NCBI RefSeq assembly: GCF_000471905.2
Contig: NW_006495906.1
Location: forward strand, 666,222 to 730,221
Reading direction: 5' to 3'
Length of the DNA: 64,000 bases
Source of the DNA: Amborella trichopoda
Taxonomy: Eukaryota; Streptophyta; Magnoliopsida; Amborellales; Amborellaceae
In this document: positions 33,866 through 45,225 of the stretch, piece by piece
Layout: every line of letters starts with the position of its first letter
How positions within the stretch are numbered: position 1 is the stretch's first letter
The notes under the pieces: model-generated
Databases searched by the model: none
What the model saw: the letters and a program-made list of their open reading frames with translations, nothing else
Told to the model about the DNA's origin: nothing
Made by a program: the position numbers and the translations under genes

Positions 33866-35176
33866 TGTTTGAACGTAACTTTTAGCATCTTGGTCCTTGA
33901 TGTGGAATAAAGAGGAAGCAGGTCAATAACGGCTACAAAACAGTGGAAATTTCAACAGTCTCAGAATGGCTCCAGAATCAGCCAAGATCTTCATCAGTAC
34001 TCTAAAAGGTCATTTGCCAAGTTTCACCATGATCAGACATGTCTAAGGCACTGAACACAAATAATTTTAGAAAACCTGGCCTCTAACACCCTGAAATGGA
34101 TCCCGTAACTAGAACTATATCTTTGGTGCATCAAATTGCTGTGGGACCATCGCCATTGGATCCGACACAGTCGAAAACCCTTATGGATCAAGTCTCGGCT
34201 TAATCGAACACTCCAAGACAAAGTTATGGGTAAAATACTGAAATGGGGTGGGCTGCACACTATTATCGTGTGGCCACCTTACACCAAAACACCGTTAAAG
34301 GTGGCTATTTTTACAGTCATGAGTAGTGACTTTCAGGGCCCATATCTCACTCGTTTGGAGTCGGATCCCACTCAAATTTTGTGAGCGTGTTCATCTCGTC
34401 AAGACGAGATATTTGATATATGGTATACCACGTGACGATGCCCGAGCAGGGAGAAAAACTAGAGGGAAGTTGCTGATCCGTGAAGAAAGTTGTAGAAAAT
34501 TCAACAGCAGCGTGCCGCACTCCAGTGACCAAATCTCGACGCTCGCATACCCGATCAACATGAAACGAATTGCAATATGTGCATAAGATCCATGGTTATC
34601 TCTAGCCTGATCCCTGCGTACGATTAACAGTTGGATTTCACACACGAAGGCATCGAAGTTGCTGTAAATTCCAGCTGCTGGATTTCAAGATTCCAACTAA
34701 AAACGCAAGACAACAAAATCTTCATTCGGACACGAAATTGAGCTGCGTTTGTTGCAACGTGATCATGACAATATGATCAGTGTGATTCAGGGAAGAAAAT
34801 GACAAAAAAATCAAGGAACGAGCACGCTATCGATCCAAAGTTCTCAAGATTCATCCAAAATTCAAGTCTCATGGTCTTGACTTAAAAACACGATCCATGG
34901 CTCGAAATTGGTATCAAGTTGATCGCCATGCCAAGCCGTATAAGGAAATAACGATCTTTCGATTAAACGGGCAACAGAATATCCCCGAATCAGTCATGGA
35001 AGATCACATAAGTTCTCGAGCATCAGCAGGGACTGTTTTGAAATTCCACACATTGTTAGTCTAGGACAAAACGATCTTTTCCACCCTTTTTTAAAATTTC
35101 TTTTAATTCAATAAAATTGTAACTATCTTCAATTTTAGGTAGTTTTTGGGCATCCACCCATGTTTGGGCCCTATTG

Positions 35177-35184
35177 TATATAAG
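35177..35184 (+). promoter_or_regulatory. TATA box of the E2 LTR
   Basis: TATATAAG after GCATCCACCCATGTTTGGGC; then AAATTGTAAAAGACTGAGGG and CAATCAATAAAGAC, which holds an AATAAA polyadenylation-like signal about 50 bases downstream. U3/R boundary of the element. Confidence 0.75.
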
Positions 35185-35329
35185 CATGTAGAGCTAAATT
35201 GTAAAAGACTGAGGGATTCATTTCTTCAATCAATCAATAAAGACTTCATTTTTACTTAAGCTTGTGCATGCATATTAGAGAGAGAGAAAGAGGAGAGAGA
35301 AGAAAAGGGTCGATTCCCTTCGTTAAGGT

Positions 35330-35637
35330 TATTTTTGCTCTCTCTCTTCTTCTCATCTCTATCTCTCCCTTTCTCTTCTCTTGCTTATCTCTATCTCCCT
35401 TTCTCTCTTCTCTTTCTCATATCTATCTCCCTTTCTCTCTCTACTTCTCATCTCTATCTCTCCCTTTCTCTCTCCTCTTCTCATATCTCTCTTCTTTTCT
35501 CTCCTCGTCTCATCTCTATCTCTCCCTTTCTCTCTCCTCTTGCTCATCTCTATCTCTCTTTCTCTCTCCTATTTCTCATCTTTATCTCTCTTTCTCTTTC
35601 TTCTTCTCATCTTTATCTCTCTCCCTGCTCTCCTTCT
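35330..35637 (+). repeat. Polypyrimidine tract in the E2 LTR leader
   Basis: Units of CTCATCTCTATCTCTCCCTT/TTCTCTCTCC. Same position as 560-840 in E0. Confidence 0.85.
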
Positions 35638-35639
35638 AA

Positions 35640-36290
35640 ACATAGCCGGTGATGCTAATGTTGATTGTGTCTTCTTTCTTCTCTTCCTCTAAACACAGTT
35701 GGTGATACTAATGTAGACTGTATCTTCTCTCTCCCCTTTTCTTAAGCACAGTCCGTGAAACTCAGCGTTGACTGCATCTTCTCTTTCTTCTATTTTTAAT
35801 ACAGTCGACGAAGCCTAGCCCCGACTACATCTTGTCTCTCTTCTCTATCTAATATAGTTGGCGAAGCCTAGCACCAATTGCATCTTCTCTCTCTTCTCTA
35901 TTTAATACAGTCGGTGAAGCCTAACGTCGATTGCATCTTCTCTCTCTTCTCTGATTAGCACAGCCGGTGATGCCCAACGTCGACTGTGTCTTCTCTCTCC
36001 TCTCTTCTTAAACATAGTCGATGAAGCCAAGCGCCACCTGTGTCCTTTTTCTCTCTTCTCATTCCAACCCAGCTCTCTTTCCTCTCTTTTTAAACACAGT
36101 AGATGAAGCCTAGCACCGATTGTATCATTTTTCTCTCTTCTCTTGCCAACCCCGTCGGCGATGCCCAGCGCTGATTATGTCATCTCTTTCCTCACTTCTT
36201 AAACACAGCCGATAAGGCCTAGCACCAATTGTGTCCGTGTCTCTCTTCTCTTTTCAACCCAGCTGGCGATGCCTAATGGTGACTGTCTTT
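35640..36290 (+). repeat. Array of about 12 hairpin units in the E2 LTR
   Basis: Units of about 55-60 bases, for example ACACAGCCGATAAGGCCTAG then CACCAATTGTGT, and AGCACAGCCGGTGATGCCCA then ACGTCGACTGTGT. The two halves are complementary, so each can form a stem-loop; arms vary but keep the ACAnAG / CTnTGT ends in most units. Confidence 0.8.
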
Positions 36291-37103
36291 CACCCTCTTT
36301 TGTCCTTCCTTCTCTCTTCTCTCACTCTAGTCTCCTTCTTTCTTTCTCTTCCTCTCTTTCTTTCTCTTCTCTTTCTTATTCTCTTACTTTTTACTCTCTC
36401 TTTATGATTTTTATTCTTTTTGTTATCCTTTTGTTTGATTAATAAGGGTTGAGATTAGCCTCTTATGGTAGTCGTGTCAACTAGCCGTAATGTTGTTGTG
36501 CTAGAATTATTGCGCCTGCTTTACCTCCACGACAGACTAACCATTGTGTCTAGCTAGTCAGTATCGGTATTGACCTCTAGTAGTTATCCTGTTGAGCCGG
36601 TCTGAGTTACTGAGCCCCGTTTTACTACCACCTCAGACCAATTACCCACCAGCTTAGTCATTGTGTTGATCTCTCTGCCTGGCCAAATTCTTCTTTCCCT
36701 CATCTTTCTTCCCTTCTTCTTCCTTATTTTTTTGTGTATGCACACCTGTGTACGTTTACCCAAAAGGGCAGGTGAGGTCCACTAACCCACCTGTCTTATA
36801 ACCTTTACCATATATGTGTGATTGCAGAAAACAAGAGAATACAAGCCAAGGGAGGTGATTCCGAACTAGTTTTATTACTGGTGGGATTTCTTCGTGATCT
36901 AAGAAGGCGCCCACGTGAGCTAGGCCGAGAAAGTTCCGAACCCACCTTTAATTTCTCTATTATCGGTTGGTAATACCTGCCCTTGTTCTCGAACAAGGTT
37001 CCCACGAGAGTGATCTCAAAACTCCCGGGTCTCCCTTGAAACCCGAGACACGTGCCGCCCGATCATCCAGATCTGGAGGGTGTGGTCGAGGCACTTAACC
37101 AGC

Positions 37104-37122
37104 TTGGCGACTCCATTGGGGA
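37104..37122 (+). other. E2 primer binding site (tRNA-Arg type)
   Basis: TTGGCGACTCCATTGGGGA lies two bases after the LTR end. Sites of the TGGCGACTCC...GGGGA type, complementary to a tRNA-Arg 3' end, are characteristic of Tat/Ogre elements. Confidence 0.78.
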
Positions 37123-37369
37123 CTTACTACCCCTTGGTCGGATCGTTCTTGTTTGACCAGTTTCTTCTTTTATTATTTGTTTTTATCTTTTAACACTTCA
37201 CTTAAGGCTTGTGGGTTCTGTAACCCATTCATTCGGATCAGGGATTTTCTTATCCCTGCATTCGCAAGTGTTCCTAGGGAACAAGTTCCTTCACCTTCGT
37301 TCCCAACCAACCTTTTGAGCAAACACCCCTTGTCTAGCTCTTAGATCTTAACATGGACCAGTGTGAGGT

Positions 37370-38990
37370 GGAACTTAAAAATCCCTCACTGCCCATCTTC
37401 TAGTTCTAGTGAAGACTCCACTAAGGCACCCTGCATCGGCAGCACTTCTGTTGCCACACACAACATGCACCCAGCCACTGGCATGCCACTTGCAGGTCGT
37501 ATTCCTGAGATACACTGAAAGGCTGCCCATTCCCTTTTTGCAAAAGGCAAGCAAGTTGCCATTATTTCTGTGGGTGACCTCAAGGCTACCCCTCACATTC
37601 CTGCACCATCACGAGTCTCTATCCCTAGGGGCTCGACACATAGAAATGGAGGCCCCGTGGCCTCCACCTCTTACACACACCACAAGGCTCGTGGGTTACC
37701 CACTCAAGTCACACCTCAGGGCAACCCTTCTGTTACTTCGAGTCCGTGTCTAGGATCGAACATTCCAGGGCCAGGTCCTGCGCACGCTACTCATATGCAT
37801 CACACCACTCGGGGAAACACCATTGCTACACGAACCCAAGTACGCAGGTCTCCTCGTCCTCTTACTTTGCACACACAAGCGCACCCTATGAGGGGAGGGC
37901 CTCCACCTGTTCTCTTACATACACCTTCTCACAGTTCTCAGCCTCCCAAGGCCACACTACTAGTTCGAGCCCGGGCTGATCCCTAGGTCACCCATGACCC
38001 TTCTTTACAAGGCGTACACGCGTCGCCATCATTGACAGCCCCTCGCTCTAGACTTAGGCCTCCTCATGAGTTAACCCTGCTCTTGCGTGCTCCTACTTCA
38101 TCAAGCAAGCATCTTTAGCAAGATCTTCCTCAAAAGTACCATCTTGAACCAGCCCCGTTATTTTAGTCGTGCCCCTGGAGCCTACAAGAGAGCTCGGGGC
38201 AAAGACCTGATGGAAGATTGAGTCCTTCATCCTCCCCGACCCAAGATGACCCTAGTCTGTAGCCCACATCCATTGCCGCACCTGATGGAGACGTCTATCT
38301 CTCATGGAAGAAGAGTCGATCAGTCACAGTCCCGATCACAGTTTTGGGTCGAGGTCCATCAAAGCCTCAAAGCTAAACAAGATAGAGGTCTGGAAATTTT
38401 GACTAAGGAAGTGACCAAGGAAATTAAAACAATCAGTTCAGACGTCCCTCTTCACCTGAATCCCTTCTACCCTCTTCAGACGACAAAGCCTGAAGAAGAG
38501 CTCCATGAGCCCTGCACTGTGGTTAGTGTCGTAGAAGATGACCCAGTCACTCAAGCCCTGGTCCCAAGACCGTCGAGAATTGGTCCTAACGCGATCGACA
38601 TATAAGAGTTGAGTCTAGTCGAGCCATGTTGGCCGCCTGCTGACCGACCTGCCACGCACGACACGTCAAGTTTGCAAGCCCTCAGCTACAACTAATGCTA
38701 ACCTCCATAGAGAAACTGTCATCGTAATGGTTATAAGAGATCCTGGCGATGCGTAAGAAGAGCGCATGAACAATTTCAAAGATATGGTGCATGTGATGAT
38801 GGAAAAGATCAATCGTATAGGCGTCGTACGCCAATCAACTAACCATGAGATCAATTCCCATCACTCAGATGGTGCACCACCAAGGCAGCCCCTTCCCTCT
38901 GCCTCACAAGACAATTCTGCCTCTCACCCCGTCTCTCAAATGGACATTGATTCTATGGTGACCCATAGCGAAAGGAACAGACAAATCCTT
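37370..38990 (+). pseudogene. gag: E2 gag, N-terminal region
   Basis: Degenerate frames 37,570-37,986, 38,246-38,605 and 38,766-38,990. The first is Pro/Thr/Ser/His-rich with words THHKARGLPTQVTPQGNP and HMHHTTRGNT, comparable to the RGNPQVTSE repeats in E1. The second is more ordinary (QSLKAKQDRGLEILTKEVTK; NPFYPLQTTKPEEELHEP) and aligns with E3 around 46,080-46,230. The third has MNNFKDMVHVMMEKINR, matching MNNFEEMMQAIIGKMK in E3. This N-terminal extension upstream of the Gag core resembles the extra leader part of Ogre-type gag. The start codon is unknown; frameshifts lie between the pieces. Confidence 0.65.
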
Positions 38991-39840
38991 GGGATACAAG
39001 GTGTGATGCCTTACCAAAGGCCATACCCTTCATACATTGACCAGGTCCTGTTTCCCTTAGATTACAAGAAAGGGAAGTTTCCTCTATTCAACGGAACTAT
39101 GTCCCTGAACCAGCATATTGCCCACTTCCAGGCAGCATGTCGAGAAACAGCAGCCGACGGGAGACTTCTTCTCCATCAGTTTGTTGAATCAGTCGGCATA
39201 GAAAGTCTATCACGCCACCATGGCGGGTCGTGACAACAACCTGCCAGCATTGCGATTAACCTGGGCAATGGTAACCCTTGGACTAACACCCAGGGTGACC
39301 AACAAAAAGGAGTAATCAGTGCAGCCGTCATGGTCACTGATCCCAAGAAGGCTCTCTCTCAAACTTTGAACCTCTCCAAAGTGATGAGCACAACGAAAAC
39401 AATGCCCCATGCAGGCAAGCGACAACAACCATACAATCGAGTACCCCCGCCAGTGAATCTTAGTCGGGATGATTATTTCACCAGACATAAGAACAAGGTC
39501 TACACCTTTGAGAAGGAATGGGTCCCTGCACTGCTCCAGTTATTATTAGAACAGAATATGATTCAGCTTCCAAAAGCCGAGTTCCCTGAGCAAGCTGGCC
39601 TCGACACTTAGGCGAATTATTGTTCTTCCCATCGAGGGATTAATTATCCTACAAATGATTGCTACGCCCTAAAAGATATTATCGAGGCCCTGATTCAGAA
39701 GGGTTAGATAAAGCTTGAAGATTTAAAGAAGGCCTTTGGGGCAGCAGAAGCCTCCCATGCTGTAAGTATCCAAGAGGAAGACGAAGCCTCGAGTATCCTA
39801 CACGCCTTCTTTGTTATACAGCTTCAGGAAGCATAATCTC
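38991..39840 (+). pseudogene. gag: E2 gag core (internally deleted) and zinc-finger-like motif
   Basis: GVMPYQRPYPSYIDQVLFP and KFPLFNGTMSLNQHIAHFQA open the Gag core (39,000-39,190). The sequence then departs near 39,195 (FVESVGIESLSRHHGGS, stop). E3 has about 85 more codons here (GPAFQWYARLPSNLVNTW ... NMLPDSAL), so E2 lost the middle of the core. After 39,300 the frame resumes with KRQQPYNRVPPPVNLSRDDY and FEKEWVPALLQLLLEQNMIQ, then (39,610-39,720) NYCSSHRGINYPTNDCYALK and IIEALIQKG, the Tat-type Cys-His-His-Cys motif. Capsid assembly would fail in this copy. Confidence 0.75.
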
Positions 39841-41170
39841 GTCGAAGCACGCAAGGCAGCCTCGATGCCTTGCTCAGGGGACTGAGGATTGTTGGTGCCT
39901 GTATCACCACGTATGAGGCCACTACCTATGGGATTACACTAGTTTCCATGATATATTTACAAATAAAATGCGAGAATGTCAGGAGCTTTATAACGTCCCA
40001 GTACGTGATCCCCAAGCCACTGCTCCATCAGTGCAAGAGGAGGACCTCCCAACATAAGACCTTCCTAATAATCATTCAGACTTTGCTGAACCCTCGAGTT
40101 CCCATCCATGGATAGTTCACCAAGAGCAAAGCAGACTCAAGTCTTTAAGGCGAGAAGTAGTTTCCCAAGCTAGGGCAGTTCACAAGCTCAGCGACGCGAA
40201 TCAAGTACCACCTCATAAAACCAAAAGGAGACAGGCATCGAGGGCTGCTTGCTAAAGAAACAAGATGGCTCAACCGCCGATCGAGCAGGAATTTCTCAAG
40301 CCCCTTCCCCCACTACCAACTTTACTGGACCTTCTCCCTGACACACTCCTTCTTCCTTCTTATCGAGAGGACCTCCGAGAGTCCTCTTCCACTCACAACA
40401 CATCCAATGAGGGTGACGATGTTAAAAGCACTACCCAATAGTCTAGGCAAGGGAAAGACATAAAATACCCCCTGCACTCTTCCAAGCCTGGCGATGATGC
40501 AAAAAGCTGCCCAGAGCGGTCTGATGAGGGGAACGACCATAATAGTCCCCCACCTTCTAGCCCTTCTCCTTCTTCTTCTTCTGCTTCTCATTCTTCCTCT
40601 TCTATGTCTCTTGTAAGTACAACTTTGATATGTCCGGACTTAGAGGATCTTGACAGAGAACTTGAGGAATCAAACGTAACTAAAATGCAACGGAGGAGAT
40701 TAAAAAAGACATTGGCTCAGAAAGCAGGATTCTTGACAGTTGCTAACGCCTTGGCAGCTCGTGCCAAAGCACAACCATCCTCTTCAAAGATGAACAAAAG
40801 GTCAAAGCTAAAGAAAACCCAGAGGCCCCCTGAGCCTAACTTTGAGTAGAGACTGAGAGAGTCAAAGGGGCAGAGTTTCTATTCTCAGGAAGCTTGCCAC
40901 ATTGTGAAAATATCAAGAGCATCACCCAGCACGGGGCAGATGAATCTCAGATTGGAGAAGACGCTGCAACCTCCACCGTAGAAGTTGGGCACCTTGAAAT
41001 TTCCTGGTTCGCCACTATGCCCTGATCCAAATACCAATCTCCCTATTCTACAACTCCCTGGGCTCCTTCTAATCCAAATACCTCAAATAATCCACATATC
41101 CTCCAATTCCCTGTGATATCTCTGACTTAATCATTACCAAAACCTCGAACCTCCATCATCCAAACCAGAC
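39841..41170 (+). pseudogene. E2 gag-protease linker
   Basis: Poorly conserved stretch between Gag and protease. The open part (40,604-40,849) reads DLEDLDRELEESNVTKMQRR and AQKAGFLTVANALAARAKAQ, matching E3 48,770-48,930 (EMLAQAAGFSTATDTLATQS). The rest is interrupted, Pro/Ser-rich sequence including LPPLPTLLDLLPDTLLLPSY-like frames near 40,300. No enzymatic motif. It resembles the spacer before protease in Tat-lineage polyproteins. Confidence 0.55.
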
Positions 41171-41175
41171 CCACT

Positions 41176-41870
41176 ATGCAATCAAGTCAGCTAGTAGGCC
41201 AAAATAAACCTCTTCCACTCAAACCTATTCCTCAGCCCAAGACACCACCCAAACCAGTGGCAAGACTAGGAGCACAAAGCCTTAACCAAGAAAAGTTGAA
41301 ATATGATGTGATAGGACATATGAAGAAGCTCCCAGCCCTTCTCAGCATCTACGATGCCCATATGCTCTCAAAGGATTACCTGATGGCTTTAGCCCAGGTT
41401 CTCTCTAACCAGGAGGTGTACGAGACTAAAGTAGAACCCATTGAGGTAGACCTGATGATTTCACAAGGATGTATGCAAATCACCTTTTCAAAGGATTATT
41501 TGCAGCTGGGGGAAAAGTTTCATAATCGACCCCTCTTCGTCACTGGCGAAATACATGCATGTCCCATCAATTGAATCATGTTAGATGGAGGGTTAGCAAT
41601 TAACGTCATCTCAAGGAGGCTCCTTACTCGATTGAGATTACCAAGGATCTTACTCCAACCCACGTCACGGTCCAATGGTTCAACCAGTCAGGAGAGAAGC
41701 CAGCTGGCACAGTTTGCCTTCGTTTTAATATTGGTGAGCTGAACGACTATGCCTAGTTACATGTAATCGACACCAACACTTCCTACAAAATTCTCCTTGG
41801 TCGGCCATGGCTCCATTACCAGGGAGTGGTTCCATCAACGTTGCATCAGTGCTTCAAGTATAGTAGAGAT
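41176..41870 (+). pseudogene. pro: E2 retropepsin-like aspartic protease
   Basis: The frame 41,176-41,574 reads through LPALLSIYDAHMLSKDYLMA, VDLMISQGCMQITFSKDYLQ and FVTGEIHACPIN, then a stop (TGA) replaces Arg. The active-site loop follows at once, IMLDGGLAINVIS (about 41,576-41,612), which corresponds to the D-x-G box of retroviral-type proteases. The C-terminal part, YKILLGRPWLHYQGVVPSTL then HQCFKYS (41,780-41,865), is the conserved end of Tat proteases. One frameshift lies near 41,620. Protease would cut the Gag polyprotein. Family assignment is strong; function is lost. Confidence 0.8.
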
Positions 41871-42809
41871 GGGAGACAACATACGATGTATGTTGACAAA
41901 AGACCATTTCCTATAGTCGTAACTCACTATGATGATGCTAAATATTACTTCATAGATCTGGTGTTGCCTCAGAAGCTAAATGAGGAGGATCACAAGACAG
42001 GATCTTCACCTCATGAGGATGTTGAGGATGTGGGGAGAACATTGGTAAACATGTTCAAGGAAGAGGTGAGGCATGGTAAAACTCTTCCTTTAACCCCTAT
42101 TCATTCTAGCATCCTCGCAATCGTCCCTGAAGAAACCCCTTCTTCACTTCAAGAGGAGTCCTCGCCCTTTGCCCCCAATTCTGGACCACCTAGGCCAGAA
42201 TATGAACCAGAGGTCATCTCTGAGATTGAGCAAGTTATGGGGATAGATTTCCCAGCTCCAAAGTTCACCTATACGCCGGACCATTAAAAGGTTCTGGACA
42301 TCCCCATCACACTCTTGAAAGAAGGAGTGGCATGCCAACCGTCGCAAAAGATATTTCAAAACCCGTTTGCAAAAAGCATAGTGGATGCTCCTCGGATCAT
42401 GGACCACCCACAAGTTTTATACTTTCTGAGTAGGATGGGAAGATAGCAGTTTGAGAAAGGACAATCTTCTTCCTCTCAAGAGCACGATCCCCTAGTTGAG
42501 TTGAGGAGCGAAGTGCGCAGTCTCCAGAGCCAATTGGAGGTTATGCGCATCGCTTCAAAACATCTCAAGGAGTTCGTGCCTGAAACCAAATGCTATGATG
42601 AGTTTTATGTAAATGCACCACTAATGGAGGCCAAAGCCCCTCCTGATTGGACTATTTATAGTGAACAAGCTCGTCAAATAATGAGGAAAATGAATTATGA
42701 GCCCTTAGTCAATTAAACTTTAAAAGGGGAGAAAGCGGCGGCTGCCCATTTTGAAGTCATTGAAGCCACAACAGCCCTTCATTGGATTAAACAAGGCTTA
42801 GGGTATTAG
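41871..42809 (+). pseudogene. E2 C-terminal extension in place of RT, unknown function
   Basis: In Tat elements RT follows the protease. Here the frame goes on with RHTMYVDKRPFPIVVTHYDD-type sequence, an acidic Pro/Ser-rich linker (to 42,287, stop) and a conserved part (42,288-42,809): VLDIPITLLKEG, a heptad-like LRSEVRSLQSQLEVMRIASK, HLKEFVPETKCYDE, APPDWTIYSEQARQIMRKM, then past a CAA-to-TAA stop at 42,714 FEVIEATTALHW, ending near 42,809. E3 keeps the same order (50,200-50,742). No RT motif (YxDD, LNxxT, FxGY) is present in any frame. The last bases overlap the 3' end of the antisense gene. Confidence 0.7.
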
Positions 42810-43199
42810 CCTCTTGAGACAATGAAACCATACAACAAAGATAGCCAGGAGAGAAAAAGAAGCATTTTATTAATGAGTGCAAACTTTCTACAAAGTGTTG
42901 GTAAAAGAAAAGGCATATTAAAAAATGATCAATTATCCTATTGATCTCTGCCCTGCATGCTGTGGGGGAAGTCTTGGTGCTCTGGATACGCTCCTTCAGT
43001 TTGGCCACCATCTGGGTCTCCTCCCCCATCGTCACAGTTTCAGACTCAAGGGTGCGATTGAGTTCGAACAAATCTGTAACTAGATAAGCCTCCATGGCCC
43101 TCCTCTGGATCATCTCCGTCTTAAGACCAATGACTTCTTGCCTTAATATTCACATTTCCTCCCTTTTCTTGATCATGCTCTTATAGCTTCCTTGCACCT
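42787..43199 (-). pseudogene. E2 antisense gene, C-terminal end (continues from 59,079)
   Basis: The minus-strand frame ending at 42,787 contains EMIQRRAMEAYLVTDLFELN and MGEETQMVAKLKERIQ, a charged, heptad-like stretch suited to a coiled coil. It stays open upstream to 43,199 except for one TGA (43,150-43,152). It is the last exon-free part of the PMD gene at 59,079-62,633: the frame matches exactly once E3 and one CGCCT copy are removed. The stop lies about 20 bases inside the end of the sense gene, so the two genes converge tail to tail. Confidence 0.75.
43195..43199. other. Left target-site duplication of E3
   Basis: CACCT immediately before the E3 LTR start TGTTGGAAGG. The right copy is CGCCT (59,074-59,078). 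The single difference is CG to CA, the usual outcome of deamination at a methylated CpG. Confidence 0.75.
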
Positions 43200-45225
43200 T
43201 GTTGGAAGGTATTTTTCATCAACATGAGGCCCCCCTCCATAAAGGGCTAGCAAGTAGTGAAAATTTTGGAAGTCTCATAACAACTCCAAAACTAGCCAAG
43301 TAGTGAAACAGGAGGAGCCGCATGCTACTCCCATGCGGCTACCCTGCAACACTACACCATTAAAGGGATAGTCACGACCAGTGAATTTTGACGCTCATAT
43401 CTCGTCCGTCCCACATCGGATCATGCTCAGATTTGGTGAGCATGTTCATCTAGTCGAGACGAGCGATTTGATATGGGGCATGCCCCACGATGATACCCGA
43501 GCACGAAGAAAAGCTATAGAGAAGTTGCTGATCCGAGAAGAAAGTGCAGGAAATTTAGCAGCGTTGTGCCTCGCTCGAGTAGCCAAATCACGCCACTCAC
43601 GAGCCCGATCGACGTGAGACCAATTCCATTGCGCTCACGAGCCCGATCTAACCTGAACGTCGTACATGATGAAAGATTGGATTCTGCACATGAAGCCGAC
43701 GAACAGACTGCAAATTTCGTCGTCGGAATCCTTTATTCCGACCAAAATTCAAAACTTGCAAAATCTTCGTTTGGCCACGGAATTGAGCTGCGCTTGGGGC
43801 CCTGCGATCGTAGCGGCATGCTCATTGTGATTCAGTAAAGAAAACACAGGAAAAAATCATGGAACAAACACACCATCGATTCAAAGTTTCAAGATCTACT
43901 CAAAATTTAAGTCACATAATCGTGCACCAAAAACACAATCCATGGCTCGAAGTTGGTATCAAATTGATCGTCATGCCGAGCTCTACAAGAAAATAATCAT
44001 CTTACGATCAACCAAGCATCAGAATGACCCTGGATCAGCCATGCAAGAACACACATGCCCTAAGTAAACACAGGGACTGTTATGAAATTCTAACACTTGT
44101 TAGGAAAGGGAAAATCTGTCATTTTGCACCCTCTTTTCTAATTTCTTTTAAATATTCTCTCTCTTCTTTTTATTTTCTTCTTCTCTCTCCCTTCTCCTCT
44201 CTCGGGTCCCTCTTCTTCGTCTGAGTCCCTCTCGGAGTCCTGCACTGTAGTGGTAGTGCTGTGGATGCCTCTCCCTTGGTCTCACAGGATGCCTCTCCCT
44301 TGGTCTCACAGGTTGTGCATGGCGATGGTAGCACCATGCATGAGTCTCCCTCCCCTACGTCTCATCTGCTCTTTCTCTCAGTGAAGTACGTAGATGGTGC
44401 TACCCATCGCCACCTACAAACATAGCTTTGTTGTCTCGGTGAAGAACCTAGATGGCGAAGTGTGTTGCCGCCTGCAGGAGTCTTCCTCTGCTTCGCATCT
44501 AGCATAGACAACGTTACCTATCGCCACCCACTAGAGGCTCTGACAATACCCATTTTTGTTAGTGAGATTCCTCCATGCATTTGGTGCCTATCACCGTTCC
44601 CCCTGTGTCCCACTTCTATTGCCGTGCGACCTAGGAGAAACCATCGTCGTGTACCTTGTCAGGAGACAACGCCGTCCACAAGAGATGCGCCGCCTCCTTG
44701 CATTGCCCACTGCGATGACTATCGATGTATGACTTTCCCCTTCTCTTCGTCGTCTCGTTCTTTCCTCTCCACCTCTCTCTCTTCTCACTTGATTAGGGGT
44801 AGGCCTAGCCTAGCGCCAACATGTCGACCACGGTTTCGAGTAGTATTGCTGCCGTGCTGGTCCTTGAATCATGCTCATTTTGCTACTGCTCCTAGTCGAC
44901 AACTTTTGGTCGTCACGCTAGTCTCGCCCTTCCGTCAAGTTCTCTTCTCCTTTGTACCTTGCATCTAACCTTGCACTTCATCGCCTTCTCCCATGAACAT
45001 GCATTACCCCAAGATAAGGGTGGGTCCTTTTCGACCCACTTGTCTTACAAATTAACCGTAAAACTGTTGTGCAGAAAAACAGGAGGATTACAGGTCAAGG
45101 GAGGCGATTGTAAACTAGCTCAAGCAGCTGGAGTGCATTCTTCGTGATTTAAGAGGGCGCTCACATGAGCCAGCCCGAGGAAGTCCCGAATCCACCTAGA
45201 AATTCCTCTCTCATTGGTTGGTATA
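43200..45225 (+). mobile_element. E3 5' LTR, lacking promoter and 3' end
   Basis: Starts TGTTGGAAGGTATTTTTC. Against the 3' LTR it has two deletions. One near 44,152 removes about 240 bases, including the TATA box (TTTCTTTTAAAT jumps to ATTCTCTCTCTTC). The other begins near 45,222, after CATTGGTTGGTATAC, and removes the last part of U5, the primer binding site and several hundred internal bases; the join shares ATAC with the internal sequence. This LTR could neither start nor prime a new copy. The 168-codon + frame at 44,462-44,968 lies in the leader and has no domain. Confidence 0.82.

Larger units (their letters stand above)
33866..37101 (+). mobile_element. E2 5' LTR (about 3.2 kb)
   Basis: Starts TGTTTGAACGTAAC and ends GGCACTTAACCA, directly followed by the primer binding site. 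U3 blocks align with the E1 and E3 LTRs (CCATTGGATCCGACACAGTC; CATATCTCACTCG; GTGTTCATCTCGTCAAGACG). The promoter is at 35,177, the CT-rich tract at 35,330-35,637, hairpin units at 35,640-36,290 and the U5 end at 36,830-37,101. Closest relative here is E0. Confidence 0.9.
33866..43199 (+). mobile_element. E2 left part: non-autonomous Tat/Ogre-like element, split by E3
   Basis: 5' LTR (33,866-37,101), primer binding site, one long degenerate sense gene (gag, protease, C-terminal extension; about 37,370-42,809) and the 3' end of an antisense gene (42,787-43,199). The element continues at 59,079 after E3. After the protease there is a unique segment and a stop, with no RT, RNase H or integrase in the remaining internal sequence through 64,000. 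I infer a gag-protease-only element, mobilised in trans if it ever was. Its 3' LTR is past the window. Confidence 0.85.

Noticed and set aside
44462-44968. 168-codon + frame in the E3 5' LTR
   Set aside because: In the matching part of the 3' LTR (58,200-58,700) the frame is broken into short pieces; no domain.
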